Source: Brevundimonas intermedia
Lineage (GTDB): Bacteria > Pseudomonadota > Alphaproteobacteria > Caulobacterales > Caulobacteraceae
NCBI RefSeq assembly: GCF_027922165.1
Contig: NZ_BSFD01000002.1
Location: forward strand, 416,874-480,873
DNA: 64,000 nt
Direction: 5' to 3'
Every line of letters begins with the position of its first letter. Position 1 is the stretch's first letter. Both the position numbers and the translations under genes were made by a program. Under the pieces are notes generated by a model that worked only from the letters and a program-made list of their open reading frames with translations, was not told the origin of the DNA and did no database searches. Below, piece after piece: positions 18,087-26,872 of the stretch.

Positions 18087-20066
18087 TCACCCGAATTCCA
18101 CCAGCACGTCATCCGCCGCCACCGGATCCCCGTCCCTGGCCCCCACGGCCTTCACCACCCCGTCGCGCTCCGCCTTCAGGATGTTCTGCATCTTCATGGC
18201 CTCGATGATCGCCACCGTCTCGCCGGTCTTGACCTCCTGGCCCACCACCACCGGGATCGACACCACCAGCCCCGGCATCGGCGACAGCACCATCTTCGAT
18301 GTATCCGCCGCCGCCTTCTCCGGCAGGCGCGCATACAGTTCGGCGACATGCGGCCTCAACACCCGCACCCGCGCCCGCGCCGCGCGGTGACGGATGTCGA
18401 AGCCGTCGGCGACGCGTTTGACCTCGGCGGTGAAGGCCTCGCCGTCCAGCTCGGCCTTGAACTGGGCCAGGCCCGGCCGCCAGTCGATGTCCGACAGACG
18501 GATGTCGCCCCCGCCCGTCAGGGTCAGGATCATCTCCTCGTCCTCGTCATAGGACAGGCCCACCCCGTGCGGAGTCTTGTCGATCATCACGATCCAGTCG
18601 GTGCGGTCCGACGGGTCGCCGTCCTGTTCGGCGATCACCTCGTGCATGGCCAGGGCCGAAGCGATCAGGATCCGCTCCTGCTCCACCGTCGGGCGCAGGC
18701 CATGGAAGCCGTCCGGGAATTCGTCCTTGATATAGCTGGTCGACAGATGGCCCGACTTGAACCGGTCCTGGTCCATCACCGCCGCCAGGAAGGGCACATT
18801 ATGCCCCAGGCCCGACAGGTGGGTGTCTTCCAGCGCCCGAGCCATGCCCGTCACCGCGTCCTCGCGCGTCTCGCCCCAGGCGCACAGTTTGGCGATCATC
18901 GGGTCATAGAACATGCTGATCTCGTCGCCTTCGCGGACGCCGGAATCGTTGCGGACGGTGTAGTCGCCCTGGTCGCCTTCTTCGGGCTGCTCATAGCGAA
19001 CCAGCCGCCCGATGGACGGCAGGAAGCCGCGATAGGGATCCTCGGCGTAGATGCGGCTCTCGATGGCCCAGCCGTTAATCGACAGGTCCTTCTGCTCAAA
19101 GGCCAGAGCCTCGCCCCAGGCCGAACGGATCATCTGTTCGACCAGATCGACCCCGCTGATCAGCTCCGTCACCGGATGTTCGACCTGCAGCCGGGTGTTC
19201 ATCTCCAGGAAGAAGAAGCTCTTGTCCTGACCGGCCACGAACTCGACCGTGCCGGCTGAGTCATAGTTGACCGCCTGGGCCAGGGCGACGGCCTGGGCCC
19301 CCATGGCGGCGCGGGTGGCCTCGTCCAGCAGGGGCGAGGGCGCCTCCTCGATGACCTTCTGGTTGCGGCGCTGAATCGAACATTCGCGCTCGAACAGGTG
19401 GACCACATGGCCGTGCTTGTCGCCCAGCACCTGGATCTCGATGTGGCGCGGATCGATGATGAACTTCTCAAGAAAGACCCGGTCGTCGCCGAAGGCGTTC
19501 AGCGCCTCGGCCTTCACCGCCGCGAACCCCTCGGCCATGTCGGCGTCCGAATGGGCCACGCGGATGCCCTTGCCGCCGCCCCCGGCGCTCGCCTTGATCA
19601 TGATCGGATAGCCGATCTCGTTGGCGATCTTGACCGCCTCCTCCGGCGTCTCGATCAGGCCCATATGCCCCGGCACGGTCGAAACCCCCGCCTCGGCCGC
19701 CAGCTTCTTGGAGCTAATCTTGTCGCCCATGGCCTCGATGGCCTCGGGATTCGGCCCGATAAAGGCGATCCCCTCGTCCCTCAGCCGCCGCGCGAACCCG
19801 GCGTTCTCGCTCAAGAACCCAAAGCCCGGATGCACCGCCTGCGCCCCCGTCTGGCGCACCGCCTCGACGATCTTGTCCGCCAGTAAATAGGACTGCGCCG
19901 CCGGCGCCGGCCCGATCAGCACCGCCTCGTCGGCCATCTCGACCGCCAACGACCCGGCGTCGGCCTCCGAATAGACCTGCACGGTCTTGATGCCCATGCG
20001 GCGGCAGGTCTTGATGATCCGAACCGCGATCTCGCCCCGGTTGGCGATGAGGATTTTGGAGAACAT
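18087..20066 (-). CDS. pccA: Propionyl-CoA carboxylase biotin-containing alpha subunit
   Basis: A 659-residue subunit carrying biotin carboxylase and biotin carrier domains. The N-terminus is MFSKILIANRGEIAVRIIKT, followed by the ATP-grasp glycine loop KASAGGGGKGIRVA near residue 165 and EMNTRLQVEHPVTE near residue 290. The C-terminal biotinyl domain has EAMKMQN with the biotinylated lysine. With PccB it carboxylates propionyl-CoA to methylmalonyl-CoA. It lies downstream of pccB but is separated by an accessory patch. A 74-bp duplicate of its first codons lies at 21483-21556. A general acyl-CoA carboxylase role is possible. Confidence 0.94.
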   Translation of the reverse strand: MFSKILIANRGEIAVRIIKTCRRMGIKTVQVYSEADAGSLAVEMADEAVLIGPAPAAQSYLLADKIVEAVRQTGAQAVHPGFGFLSENAGFARRLRDEGIAFIGPNPEAIEAMGDKISSKKLAAEAGVSTVPGHMGLIETPEEAVKIANEIGYPIMIKASAGGGGKGIRVAHSDADMAEGFAAVKAEALNAFGDDRVFLEKFIIDPRHIEIQVLGDKHGHVVHLFERECSIQRRNQKVIEEAPSPLLDEATRAAMGAQAVALAQAVNYDSAGTVEFVAGQDKSFFFLEMNTRLQVEHPVTELISGVDLVEQMIRSAWGEALAFEQKDLSINGWAIESRIYAEDPYRGFLPSIGRLVRYEQPEEGDQGDYTVRNDSGVREGDEISMFYDPMIAKLCAWGETREDAVTGMARALEDTHLSGLGHNVPFLAAVMDQDRFKSGHLSTSYIKDEFPDGFHGLRPTVEQERILIASALAMHEVIAEQDGDPSDRTDWIVMIDKTPHGVGLSYDEDEEMILTLTGGGDIRLSDIDWRPGLAQFKAELDGEAFTAEVKRVADGFDIRHRAARARVRVLRPHVAELYARLPEKAAADTSKMVLSPMPGLVVSIPVVVGQEVKTGETVAIIEAMKMQNILKAERDGVVKAVGARDGDPVAADDVLVEFG

Positions 20067-20084
20067 GGTTCAGTCCTTCATAAT

Positions 20085-20188
20085 CGTCATCCTAGGCCTT
20101 GTGCCTAGGATCCATAGACTCCGTCGAGGCCGGGGCTCACCGGCCCAAACCGGGCGTATGGATCCTCGGGACAAGCCCGAGGATGACG
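20085..20188. repeat. Family B palindromic intergenic repeat, copy 2
   Basis: The left arm CGTCATCCTAGGCCTTGTGCC is slightly decayed relative to the right arm GGGACAAGCCCGAGGATGACG. It lies in the divergent gap between pccA and the GIY-YIG gene, very close to the pccA start. Confidence 0.88.
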
Positions 20189-20207
20189 GGGTGTGGGGGA
20201 GAAACAA

Positions 20208-20567
20208 ATGGTCGGACGCGACAGCCTGATCGGCTGCTACATGATGACCAACAGAAAACACGGCGTGATCTACACCGGCGTCAGCAGCCGACTTGTCACG
20301 CGCGTCGGCGAGCACAGAGCAGGCCTCATCGACGGCTTCACCAAGCAGTTCGGCCTCAAACGCCTGGTCTGGTACGAATTCCATGACACCATCGTCGGCG
20401 CGATCCAGCGCGAAAAGTCGCTGAAACGCTGGCCCCGCGACTGGAAGGCGAACCTGATCGAACGCACCAACCCGCACTGGGACGACCTGTTCCCCGACTT
20501 GGTGCGCGCGTCGGGGGCGGAGCCCGACCCCGAAGCCTACCGCAACTGGACGCCTCCGCAGGAGTAA
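20208..20567 (+). CDS. GIY-YIG nuclease-like protein
   Basis: A 119-residue protein of the stand-alone GIY-YIG group (UPF0213/YhbQ-like size). The fold-defining residues appear as GCYMMTNRKHGVIYTGVSSR, with RVGEHR supplying the catalytic-type arginine and GAIQREKSLKRWPRDWK the later conserved stretch with a glutamate. ATG 20208 is used because GGGGGAG precedes it; a GTG at 20193 is in frame but lies at the repeat edge. It is flanked by family B repeats on both sides and is the only plus-strand gene in the pcc region. The substrate is unknown. Confidence 0.85.
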   Translation: MVGRDSLIGCYMMTNRKHGVIYTGVSSRLVTRVGEHRAGLIDGFTKQFGLKRLVWYEFHDTIVGAIQREKSLKRWPRDWKANLIERTNPHWDDLFPDLVRASGAEPDPEAYRNWTPPQE

Positions 20568-20584
20568 TCCCCCCCTCCAAAAGC

Positions 20585-20725
20585 CGTCATCCTCGGGCTT
20601 GTCCCGAGGATCCAGACTCCCGATCTTCAACAGTGCGCCCCAGCCGACGACGCAGCGCCGGTGAGGCCGACGGCCCACGTTCGACACCGGGAGTCTGGAT
20701 CCTCGGGACAAGCCCGAGGATGACG
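20585..20725. repeat. Family B palindromic intergenic repeat, copy 3 (long form)
   Basis: A 141-bp form with perfect outer arms and an extra central stretch that includes CACGTTCGACACCGGGAGTC. It is nearly identical to the copy at 21219-21359 and in the same orientation; the two bracket the small phosphatase gene. Confidence 0.9.
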
Positions 20726-20791
20726 ACAGGGGGGTGAAGAGCAAACGAGCGGGCTCCGACTGCACCCATCGGGCGTTATGATGAAATCCAC

Positions 20792-21112
20792 TCATAGGAA
20801 CGGCGTCACCTTCATCTTCAACACCGCCACCAGTTCGGGCTGCATGAAGGCGTAATCATCCGGGATATCGAGGCAGACGACGCGGGCCTTGCGGAGTTGC
20901 GGCTTGAACCGCCGCGCCAGCTTCGCCCGATGCTGCTTCTCCATCACAAAAATGATGTCCGCCTCCTCGACCATCTCGCCGGTCAGCAACTCCTCGGCAT
21001 CCGGAGCCAGACCCGCCGAAGCCACTTCGATGTTCGGCCAGTTGGCGAACACCTGTTCAGCTGTGGGGCTGCGCAGCCGATTGCGCGAGCAGATGAAGAG
21101 GACGTGTTTCAT
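20792..21112 (-). CDS. Low-molecular-weight protein tyrosine phosphatase family protein
   Basis: A 106-residue protein with the phosphatase P-loop CSRNRLRS at residues 9-16 (C-x5-R). It has the general order of the family, but it is shorter than classical LMW-PTPs of about 150 residues and fits the compact COG4551-like group. A possible general-acid aspartate lies in DIPDDYAFM near the end. No signal peptide is seen. It is bracketed by two near-identical family B repeats. The physiological substrate is unknown. Confidence 0.85.
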   Translation of the reverse strand: MKHVLFICSRNRLRSPTAEQVFANWPNIEVASAGLAPDAEELLTGEMVEEADIIFVMEKQHRAKLARRFKPQLRKARVVCLDIPDDYAFMQPELVAVLKMKVTPFL

Positions 21113-21218
21113 CAGCGACAGCGGGCCATGATTTGGTGAGGAGGACGGCCGCCGACGCCGCCCCGGCCGCCTATCGAAACCGGCCCCCGCCCGAGGCGTG
21201 ACCCTCCCCTCTCAAAGC

Positions 21219-21359
21219 CGTCATCCTCGGGCTTGTCCCGAGGATCCAGACTCCCGGTCTTCAACGGTGCGCCCCAGCCGATGACGCCGCGCCGGTGAGG
21301 CCGGCGGCCCACGTTCGACACCGGGAGTCTGGATCCTCGGGACAAGCCCGAGGATGACG
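21219..21359. repeat. Family B palindromic intergenic repeat, copy 4 (long form)
   Basis: A near-identical twin of the 20585-20725 copy, with only a handful of substitutions in the centre. It has the same orientation, which makes the pair a 634-bp-spaced direct repeat around the phosphatase gene. Confidence 0.9.
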
Positions 21360-21389
21360 GAAAGGGGGTGGCGGACGAACGAACGACCA

Positions 21390-21554
21390 TCACAGCGGAC
21401 CATGGCCGTGCGTCACCCAGGCGTTCCCCTGGAACCGATCCTTGCACTCGACCTCAGCACAGACCTGCACCGCCTGGCCGCGCATGCGGCGGCAGGTCTT
21501 GATGATCCGAACCGCGATCTCGCCCCGGTTGGCGATGAGGATTTTAGAGAACAT
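21390..21554 (-). pseudogene. Duplicated 5' fragment of pccA
   Basis: Bases 21483-21556 repeat the first codons of pccA (19995-20068) with a single mismatch. The minus-strand frame therefore begins MFSKILIANRGEIAVRIIKT exactly as PccA, then diverges (RGQAVQVCAEVE against GIKTVQVYSEAD) and stops at 21390 after 54 codons. It cannot make an enzyme. It overlaps the last codons of the unknown gene at 21544, and the mismatched base supplies that gene's TAA stop. It looks like the scar of a duplication or insertion event at the pccA start. Confidence 0.8.
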
Positions 21555-22386
21555 GGCTGCTTCCCGGAGCTAGAACGCCGCTGCTTCGAGCAGCTTCAGC
21601 CTCACGCCGAATTTTTCGTTCGTGTTTGTAGTCAAAGCACCTCGACAAACGGGAAACGAACTTCCCTTTGTGAAAGCGCCACTTAGGTTGGTCGTCCAGC
21701 ATCTGAACAAAGATGTCTCCAGACATGCTCGTGCCGATCGAATAGAAAACGCGCACTAGCACCAAGTCGTAGACCTGAAAGGCAAGTTTGTTGAAACGAT
21801 TCAGCGTCGCGACACTTTCCATACCAGCATCCTCGCCTCGCCGATTTCGGATCAAAGACGCAGTGAATTGCGGTTCTGTGGCATGCACGAACTTGGAAAG
21901 TTCGCTGTAAAGTGACAGGATTGAAGAGTTGGCGTCCGCTGGCTTCTCAAACTCCGGATCGTATTGAAGCTCGGCGACATACTCGTCGAAACGCTTATCT
22001 CGGTCATTCAAACCGGCCAACCGATCCTCCAAGGTCGGAGCATCGGGATGAAAGTCCCGGGTCGATAATTTGACAGCAGCCTCAAGAAGAAATCGCAGCT
22101 CTCGCCGAGCCGCGTTCTGTAGTCCTTGCCGAGCGCACATTGTCGTCGCCAGCACCGACTCAGCCAAATGCGGAGCAAATCTCAACAGCAAATAGTTAGA
22201 GCTGTCCGGATCGCGAGATGCCATCAGACGAACGGCGGTTTGAGCCTGCAAAAAATCCTGTCCGATCCCGTCCAGGTAGCGGAGTGCGTCCTTAAATGGC
22301 TGCGTATCTAGTACCGTTTTTCGATAATTCTCGTGCCGTTCCGCCAGCGATTCCGCAATTTCGGCAATGGGGTCAGGGTCAGTCAC
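21544..22386 (-). CDS. Unknown accessory protein between pccB and pccA
   Basis: A 280-residue predicted cytosolic, largely helical protein that I do not recognise. Features seen are an acidic N-terminus, a helical block RQGLQNAARRELRFLLEAAV near residues 85-105, and LYSELSKFVHATEPQF near residue 165. This arrangement recalls bacterial proteins with an R-E-L...E followed by a YxxLSxxVH pattern, but the match is too weak to name a family. Its DNA is visibly richer in A and T than its neighbours and its codon choice is less GC-biased, pointing to horizontal acquisition. The stop codon lies inside the duplicated pccA 5' end. The gene starts nine bases after the pccB stop. Confidence 0.7.
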   Translation of the reverse strand: MTDPDPIAEIAESLAERHENYRKTVLDTQPFKDALRYLDGIGQDFLQAQTAVRLMASRDPDSSNYLLLRFAPHLAESVLATTMCARQGLQNAARRELRFLLEAAVKLSTRDFHPDAPTLEDRLAGLNDRDKRFDEYVAELQYDPEFEKPADANSSILSLYSELSKFVHATEPQFTASLIRNRRGEDAGMESVATLNRFNKLAFQVYDLVLVRVFYSIGTSMSGDIFVQMLDDQPKWRFHKGKFVSRLSRCFDYKHERKIRREAEAARSSGVLAPGSSHVL

Positions 22387-22395
22387 GGGCTATGC

Positions 22396-23931
22396 TCACA
22401 GCGGAATATTATCGTGCTTCTTCCAGGGGTTCTCCTGGACCTTGTTCTTCAGCGTCCGCAACGCCTTCACCAGCCGCCGCCGCGTCCCGTGCGGCATGAT
22501 GACGTCGTCGATGTATCCCAGCCCCGCCGCCACGAACGGGTTGGCGAACCGGTCCTTGTACTCCGCCTCCCGCGCCGCCAGGGCCGCCGGGTCGCCGGCC
22601 TCCTTGCGGAAGATGATCTCGACCGCCCCCTTGGCGCCCATGACCGCGATCTCGGCGGTGGGCCAGGCGTAGTTGACGTCGCCGCGCAGGTGTTTCGAAC
22701 TCATCACATCATAGGCGCCGCCATAGGCCTTGCGCGTGATCAGGGTCAGTTTCGGCACCGTCGCCTCGGCATAGGCGAACAGCAGCTTGGCCCCGTGTTT
22801 GATCAGGGCGCCGTACTCCTGCTTGGTCCCCGGCATGAAGCCCGGCACGTCCACCAAGGTCACCAGCGCAATATCGAAGGCGTCGCAGAAGCGCACGAAC
22901 CGCGCGGCCTTGCGGCTTGAATCGATGTCCAGCACCCCCGCCAGCACCTGGGGCTGGTTGGCGACGATCCCGACCGTCTGGCCGTCCAGCCGGCCGAAGC
23001 CGCAGATGATGTTCTTGGCGAAGTCGGCGCCGATCTCGAAGAAGTCGGCCTCGTCGACCACCTTCAGGATCAGCTCCTTCATGTCATAGGGCTGGTTCGG
23101 ATTGGCCGGGATCAGGGTGTCCAGCGACGGCTCGTCCCGTTCCGGCTCGTCATAGCTCTCACGCACCGGCGGCTTTTCGCGGTTCGACAGGGGCAGGAAG
23201 CCGATCAGGCGCCGCACCTCCGACAGGGCCTCCAGATCGTTCTCGAACGCCCCGTCCGCCACGCCCGACTTGCCCGCATGGACCCGCGCCCCGCCCAGAT
23301 CCTCGTGGCTGACCACTTCGTTGGTGACGGTCTTCACCACATCGGGGCCGGTCACGTACATATAGCTCGTGTCCTTCACCATGAAGATGAAGTCGGTGAT
23401 GGCCGGCGAATAGACGTCGCCCCCCGCGCACGGCCCCATGATCACGCTGATCTGGGGAATGACGCCGCTGGCCAGGGTGTTCTGCAGGAAGATGTCGGCG
23501 TATCCGGCCAGGCTCTCGACCCCCTCCTGGATCCGCGCCCCGCCGGCGTCGAACAGGCCGATGATCGGCGCGCCGGTCGTCAGGGCCATCTTCTGCAACT
23601 TGACGATCTTGGCCGCATGGGCGCCCGACAGGCTGCCGCCGAACACCGTGAAATCCTTGGAGAAGACATAGACCAGCCGCCCACCGATGGTCCCGCGCCC
23701 CGTCACCACCCCGTCGCCGGGGATGCGTTGCGTCTCCATCCCGAAGTCGTGGCTGCGGTGTTCCACGAACATGTCGGTCTCCTCGAAGGAGCCCTCGTCC
23801 AGCAGAACGTCGATGCGTTCGCGCGCCGTCAGCTTGCCCTTGGCGTGCTGGGCGGCGATACGCTTTTCCCCACCGCCCAGTTTGGCGGCGGCGCGACGAC
23901 GCTCCAGTTCTTCAAGGATGGCTTGAGTCAT
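22396..23931 (-). CDS. pccB: Propionyl-CoA carboxylase carboxyltransferase beta subunit
   Basis: A 511-residue carboxyltransferase that moves CO2 from biotin to propionyl-CoA. Typical segments are [20 protein letters not shown] at the N-terminus, the oxyanion-hole region [36 protein letters not shown], and the C-terminal [21 protein letters not shown] chose ATG 23931; a longer frame to 24054 would run through the operator region and give low-quality sequence. The length is normal for PccB. It is divergent from the ScfR-type regulator, and the shared gap carries several TTTGC/GCAAA boxes. Confidence 0.96.
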   Translation of the reverse strand: MTQAILEELERRRAAAKLGGGEKRIAAQHAKGKLTARERIDVLLDEGSFEETDMFVEHRSHDFGMETQRIPGDGVVTGRGTIGGRLVYVFSKDFTVFGGSLSGAHAAKIVKLQKMALTTGAPIIGLFDAGGARIQEGVESLAGYADIFLQNTLASGVIPQISVIMGPCAGGDVYSPAITDFIFMVKDTSYMYVTGPDVVKTVTNEVVSHEDLGGARVHAGKSGVADGAFENDLEALSEVRRLIGFLPLSNREKPPVRESYDEPERDEPSLDTLIPANPNQPYDMKELILKVVDEADFFEIGADFAKNIICGFGRLDGQTVGIVANQPQVLAGVLDIDSSRKAARFVRFCDAFDIALVTLVDVPGFMPGTKQEYGALIKHGAKLLFAYAEATVPKLTLITRKAYGGAYDVMSSKHLRGDVNYAWPTAEIAVMGAKGAVEIIFRKEAGDPAALAAREAEYKDRFANPFVAAGLGYIDDVIMPHGTRRRLVKALRTLKNKVQENPWKKHDNIPL

Positions 23932-23979
23932 GATCGGTTTAGGCCTCGTGTTCGAACGGCAAGGCGTGGCGCCTTCATC

Positions 23980-24056
23980 GCAAATTGGCAAACGCAACTT
24001 TGCAAAAGATGCGGAACTGCGCGGACTTGCAAAGGCGGCGACGATGAACTGCAAAC
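23980..24056. promoter_or_regulatory. Cluster of ScfR/PccR/RamB-type boxes in the pccB-regulator gap
   Basis: Within 77 bases there are five GCAAA/TTTGC cores: 23980-23984, 23988-23992, the full palindrome TTTGCAAA at 23999-24006, TTGCAAAG at 24027-24034 and TGCAAAC at 24050-24056. The stretch AACTTTGCAAA (23996-24006) equals the core of the box reported for actinobacterial RamB, and TTTGCAAA is the half-site reported for PccR of Rhodobacter. The last box abuts the regulator start codon, so autoregulation is likely. Binding is inferred. Confidence 0.75.
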
Positions 24057-24062
24057 TTGCGA

Positions 24063-25499
24063 ATGGCTGAGAAGCTTTTTCTGGGCGCCAAGCTGCGCAA
24101 GCTGCGCGAGGCGCGCGGCTGGACGCTGGAGGCCTGCGCCGAGCGGCTGGGTCTGTCGCCGTCGTATCTGTCGCAGATCGAGACCAATCAGCGCCCGGCC
24201 ACCGCCCGCGTCCTGATCGCCCTGACCCGCGCCTTCCATATCGACGCCAGCCTGTTCGATCTTGAGGGCGACGCCCGCCTGATCGCCGACCTGCGCGAGG
24301 CCACCACCGACATCGCCGGCCCGGTCAGCGGCGGGGCCGAGCCCCCGACGGCGGCCGAGCTGAAACAGGCCGTCGCCAACACCCCGCGCCTGGCCCATCA
24401 GTTCCTGGCCCTGCACCAGGCCTTCCGCCAGCTGGACGAGCGGGTGAAGGCGCTGGACGACACCCTGGGCCGCGACGAACTGGGCGCCCGCGTCGCCCTG
24501 CTGCCTTACGAGGAGGTCCGCGACTTCTTCCACTACCGCGACAACTACGTCGACAGCCTGGACACGGCGGCCGAGGCCCTGGCGGCGGCGGTCCCCCAGG
24601 ACGGCCCGATCGAACGGGCGCTGGAGACCCTGCTGGCCGACCGGCACGGGGTCCGCACCGTCTATGTCGCCGGCCAGGAGGCCCTGCGCCGCTACGACCC
24701 CGCCAGTCGCATCCTGAGCCTTGACGCCTGGCAGCCCGGCGCGACCCGATCCTTCCAGCTGGCCCACCAGCTGGCCCTGCTGTCCTTCCGCGACCTCATC
24801 GAGACCGAGTTGGATCAGGCCGCCTTCCGCACCCAGGCCGCGCGCGACGTGGCCCGCGTCGGCCTGGCCAACTACGCCGCCGGCGCGCTCCTGTTGCCCT
24901 ATCGCGCCTTCCTCGAGGCGGCGCGGGCGGAAAAGCACGACATCGACCGGCTGCGCACCCGGTTCCAGGTCAGTTTCGAACAGGTCTGCCACCGCCTCTC
25001 GACCCTGCAACGGCCCGGCTGGCGCGGCGTGCCCTTCTATTTCGCCCGCGTGGACATGGCCGGCAACATCACCAAACGCCACAGCGCCACCCGCTTCCAG
25101 TTCGCCCGCTTCGGCGGCGCCTGCCCCCTATGGAATGTCCACGAAGCCTTCGCCACGCCCGACCGGATCGGGGTCCAGTTGGCCGAAATGCCCGACGGCT
25201 CGCGCTACATCTCCATCGCCCGCAGCGTGTCCAAGCCCAGCGGCTCCTACCTGGCCAACGACCGCCGCTACGCCCTGTCCCTGGGCTGCGAGGTCGAACA
25301 CGCCGGATCCCTGGTCTATGCCGCCGGTCTGGACCTGAACGGCCCCGCCGCCCGGATCGGCGTCAGCTGCCGCATCTGCGAGCGCACCGACTGCACCCAG
25401 CGCGCCTTCCCGCCCCTGGACCGCGCCCTTCACGTGCCCGAGAATGAGCGCGGCGTGGTGCCCTATGTGCTGGATGGACCCCGTCCGGACCGCTATTGA
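24063..25499 (+). CDS. Short-chain fatty acyl-CoA regulator (ScfR/PccR/RamB family)
   Basis: A 478-residue transcription factor. Residues 5-62 form an XRE-type helix-turn-helix ([20 protein letters not shown], then [20 protein letters not shown]). The middle resembles the ImmA/IrrE-like domain, but the zincin motif is degenerate (QLAHQLALL). The C-terminal DUF2083-type domain carries clustered cysteines in [19 protein letters not shown]. Family members sense acyl-CoAs and control propionyl-CoA or glyoxylate genes. Its position divergent from pccB and the boxes in the gap fit such a role. ATG 24063 has no clear Shine-Dalgarno; an in-frame TTG lies six bases upstream. Confidence 0.9.
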   Translation: MAEKLFLGAKLRKLREARGWTLEACAERLGLSPSYLSQIETNQRPATARVLIALTRAFHIDASLFDLEGDARLIADLREATTDIAGPVSGGAEPPTAAELKQAVANTPRLAHQFLALHQAFRQLDERVKALDDTLGRDELGARVALLPYEEVRDFFHYRDNYVDSLDTAAEALAAAVPQDGPIERALETLLADRHGVRTVYVAGQEALRRYDPASRILSLDAWQPGATRSFQLAHQLALLSFRDLIETELDQAAFRTQAARDVARVGLANYAAGALLLPYRAFLEAARAEKHDIDRLRTRFQVSFEQVCHRLSTLQRPGWRGVPFYFARVDMAGNITKRHSATRFQFARFGGACPLWNVHEAFATPDRIGVQLAEMPDGSRYISIARSVSKPSGSYLANDRRYALSLGCEVEHAGSLVYAAGLDLNGPAARIGVSCRICERTDCTQRAFPPLDRALHVPENERGVVPYVLDGPRPDRY

Positions 25500-25506
25500 T
25501 CGGGGC

Positions 25507-26544
25507 ATGACCTCACACGCACCCATCGGCGTCGCCGTCGTCGGCTATGGCCTGGCGGGCCAGACCTTCCACGCCCCCCTGATCGCGGCGACCCCCGGCC
25601 TGCGCCTGACCGCCGTCGTCTCGTCGCGCCCTGAAGCCGTCCACGCCGACCTGCCGGACGTCGATGTCCTGCCCGATCTGGACGCCGCCCTGGCCCGTGA
25701 CGACATCGGCCTGATCGTCGTCGCCACCCCCGACGCCCTGCACGCCGACCAGTCGATCGCCGCGCTTCAGGCCGGCAAGTCGGTCGTGGTGGACAAGCCC
25801 TTCGCCGCCACGCTTGAGCAGGCCGAAGCCGTCGCCGCCGTCGCGGCCGATGCCCCCGGCGTCTTCAGCGTCTTCCAGAACCGCCGCTGGGACGCCGACT
25901 TCCTGACCCTGCGCCGGCTGATCGCCGAGGGCGAGTTGGGCGACATCGCCGTGTTCGAAAGCCACTACGACCGCTTCCGCCCCACCGTCACCGACCGCTG
26001 GAAGGACCAGCGCGACGGCGGCGTCTGGGCCGACCTGGGCCCGCACCTGATCGACCAGGCGGTGCAGCTGTTCGGCCCGCCGCTCGCCGTCTACGCCGAC
26101 CTCCAGGCCCAGCGCGTCGGCGCCACCGCCATCGACTACGCCCACGTCCTGCTGCGCTACGACCGGCTGCGTGTCATCCTGAACATGAGCCACCTCGCCG
26201 CCGACGCCAGCCTCCGCTACGTCGTCCACGGCACAGGCGGCAGCTTCATCAAACACGGCCTCGACGCCCAGGAGAGCCAGTCCAAGGCCGGCCTTCGCCC
26301 CGGCCACCCCGACTGGGGCCTCGACCCCGCGCCCGGCGTCCTGACGAAACAGATCGACGGCCAAACCCTCCGCACCACCCCTGCGCCCGAACGCGGCGAT
26401 TACCCCGCCTTCTACGCCGCCGTCCGCGACGCCATCCGGGGTGAAGGCCCGCCCCCGGTCCCCGCCGACCAGGCCCTGACCGTCATGCGCATCCTCGACG
26501 CGGGTCTCCGCAGCGCCGCCGAGGGCCGCGAGGTTCTGCTCTAA
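25507..26544 (+). CDS. Gfo/Idh/MocA family oxidoreductase
   Basis: A 345-residue NAD(P)-dependent oxidoreductase. The N-terminal Rossmann motif is VAVVGYGLAGQTFHAPLI. The dinucleotide/substrate signature VVVDKPFA is near residue 98, and the C-terminal domain has GGVWADLGPHLIDQAVQLFG with the usual catalytic-type histidine. It resembles E. coli YdgJ-type enzymes of unknown sugar or polyol specificity. ATG 25507 lies seven bases after the regulator stop, so the two are probably co-transcribed. A link to propionate metabolism is not evident from sequence. Confidence 0.88.
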   Translation: MTSHAPIGVAVVGYGLAGQTFHAPLIAATPGLRLTAVVSSRPEAVHADLPDVDVLPDLDAALARDDIGLIVVATPDALHADQSIAALQAGKSVVVDKPFAATLEQAEAVAAVAADAPGVFSVFQNRRWDADFLTLRRLIAEGELGDIAVFESHYDRFRPTVTDRWKDQRDGGVWADLGPHLIDQAVQLFGPPLAVYADLQAQRVGATAIDYAHVLLRYDRLRVILNMSHLAADASLRYVVHGTGGSFIKHGLDAQESQSKAGLRPGHPDWGLDPAPGVLTKQIDGQTLRTTPAPERGDYPAFYAAVRDAIRGEGPPPVPADQALTVMRILDAGLRSAAEGREVLL

Positions 26545-26556
26545 GCGCTCCCTCTA

Positions 26557-26763
26557 CTTTCGTCATTCCGGGCGCCGGGCCGCTTGGCCCGAAGACCCGG
26601 AACCCCTCGTCATCCTCCGGCCCGCGAAGCGGGACCGGGGGAGGCGCCGAAGGCGAAATCTGTACGCCGCACAATTTTCAGGCAGTGAGTCCGCGACAGG
26701 TTCGCGCTCACGCGCGCCGCTGGGTTCCGGGTCTCCGCTGCGCCGCGCCCGGAATGACGAAAG
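26557..26763. repeat. Family A palindromic repeat, copy 4, with a nested hairpin
   Basis: The outer arms are the usual CTTTCGTCATTCCGGGC and inverse. Relative to the other copies, the internal AACCCAGCGGCGCC is interrupted at about 26608-26643 by a second palindrome, CCTCCGGCCCGCGAAGCGGG followed by ACCGGGGGAGG. The left arm also gained a CCGGGCCGCTTGGCCC segment. It lies between the oxidoreductase and the BlaI operator. Confidence 0.85.
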
Positions 26764-26820
26764 AAGGGACGCCTGACCCTACCGCGAGTTCATCCCCCCG
26801 CCTCATTCCCGCCCCAATCC

Positions 26821-26850
26821 ACTACACATGTAGCGCTACATATGTAGCGT
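26821..26850. promoter_or_regulatory. BlaI/MecI-type operator
   Basis: Two palindromes sit side by side: TACACATGTA (26823-26832) and TACATATGTA (26837-26846), in the frame CTACACATGTAGCGCTACATA. The TACAnnTGTA dyad is the recognition element of BlaI/MecI/CopY repressors. It lies 26 bases before the repressor start, so it should overlap the promoter and give autoregulation of the repressor/M56 pair. Confidence 0.85.
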
Positions 26851-26872
26851 CAACAGTCCCGGGAACAGCCTC

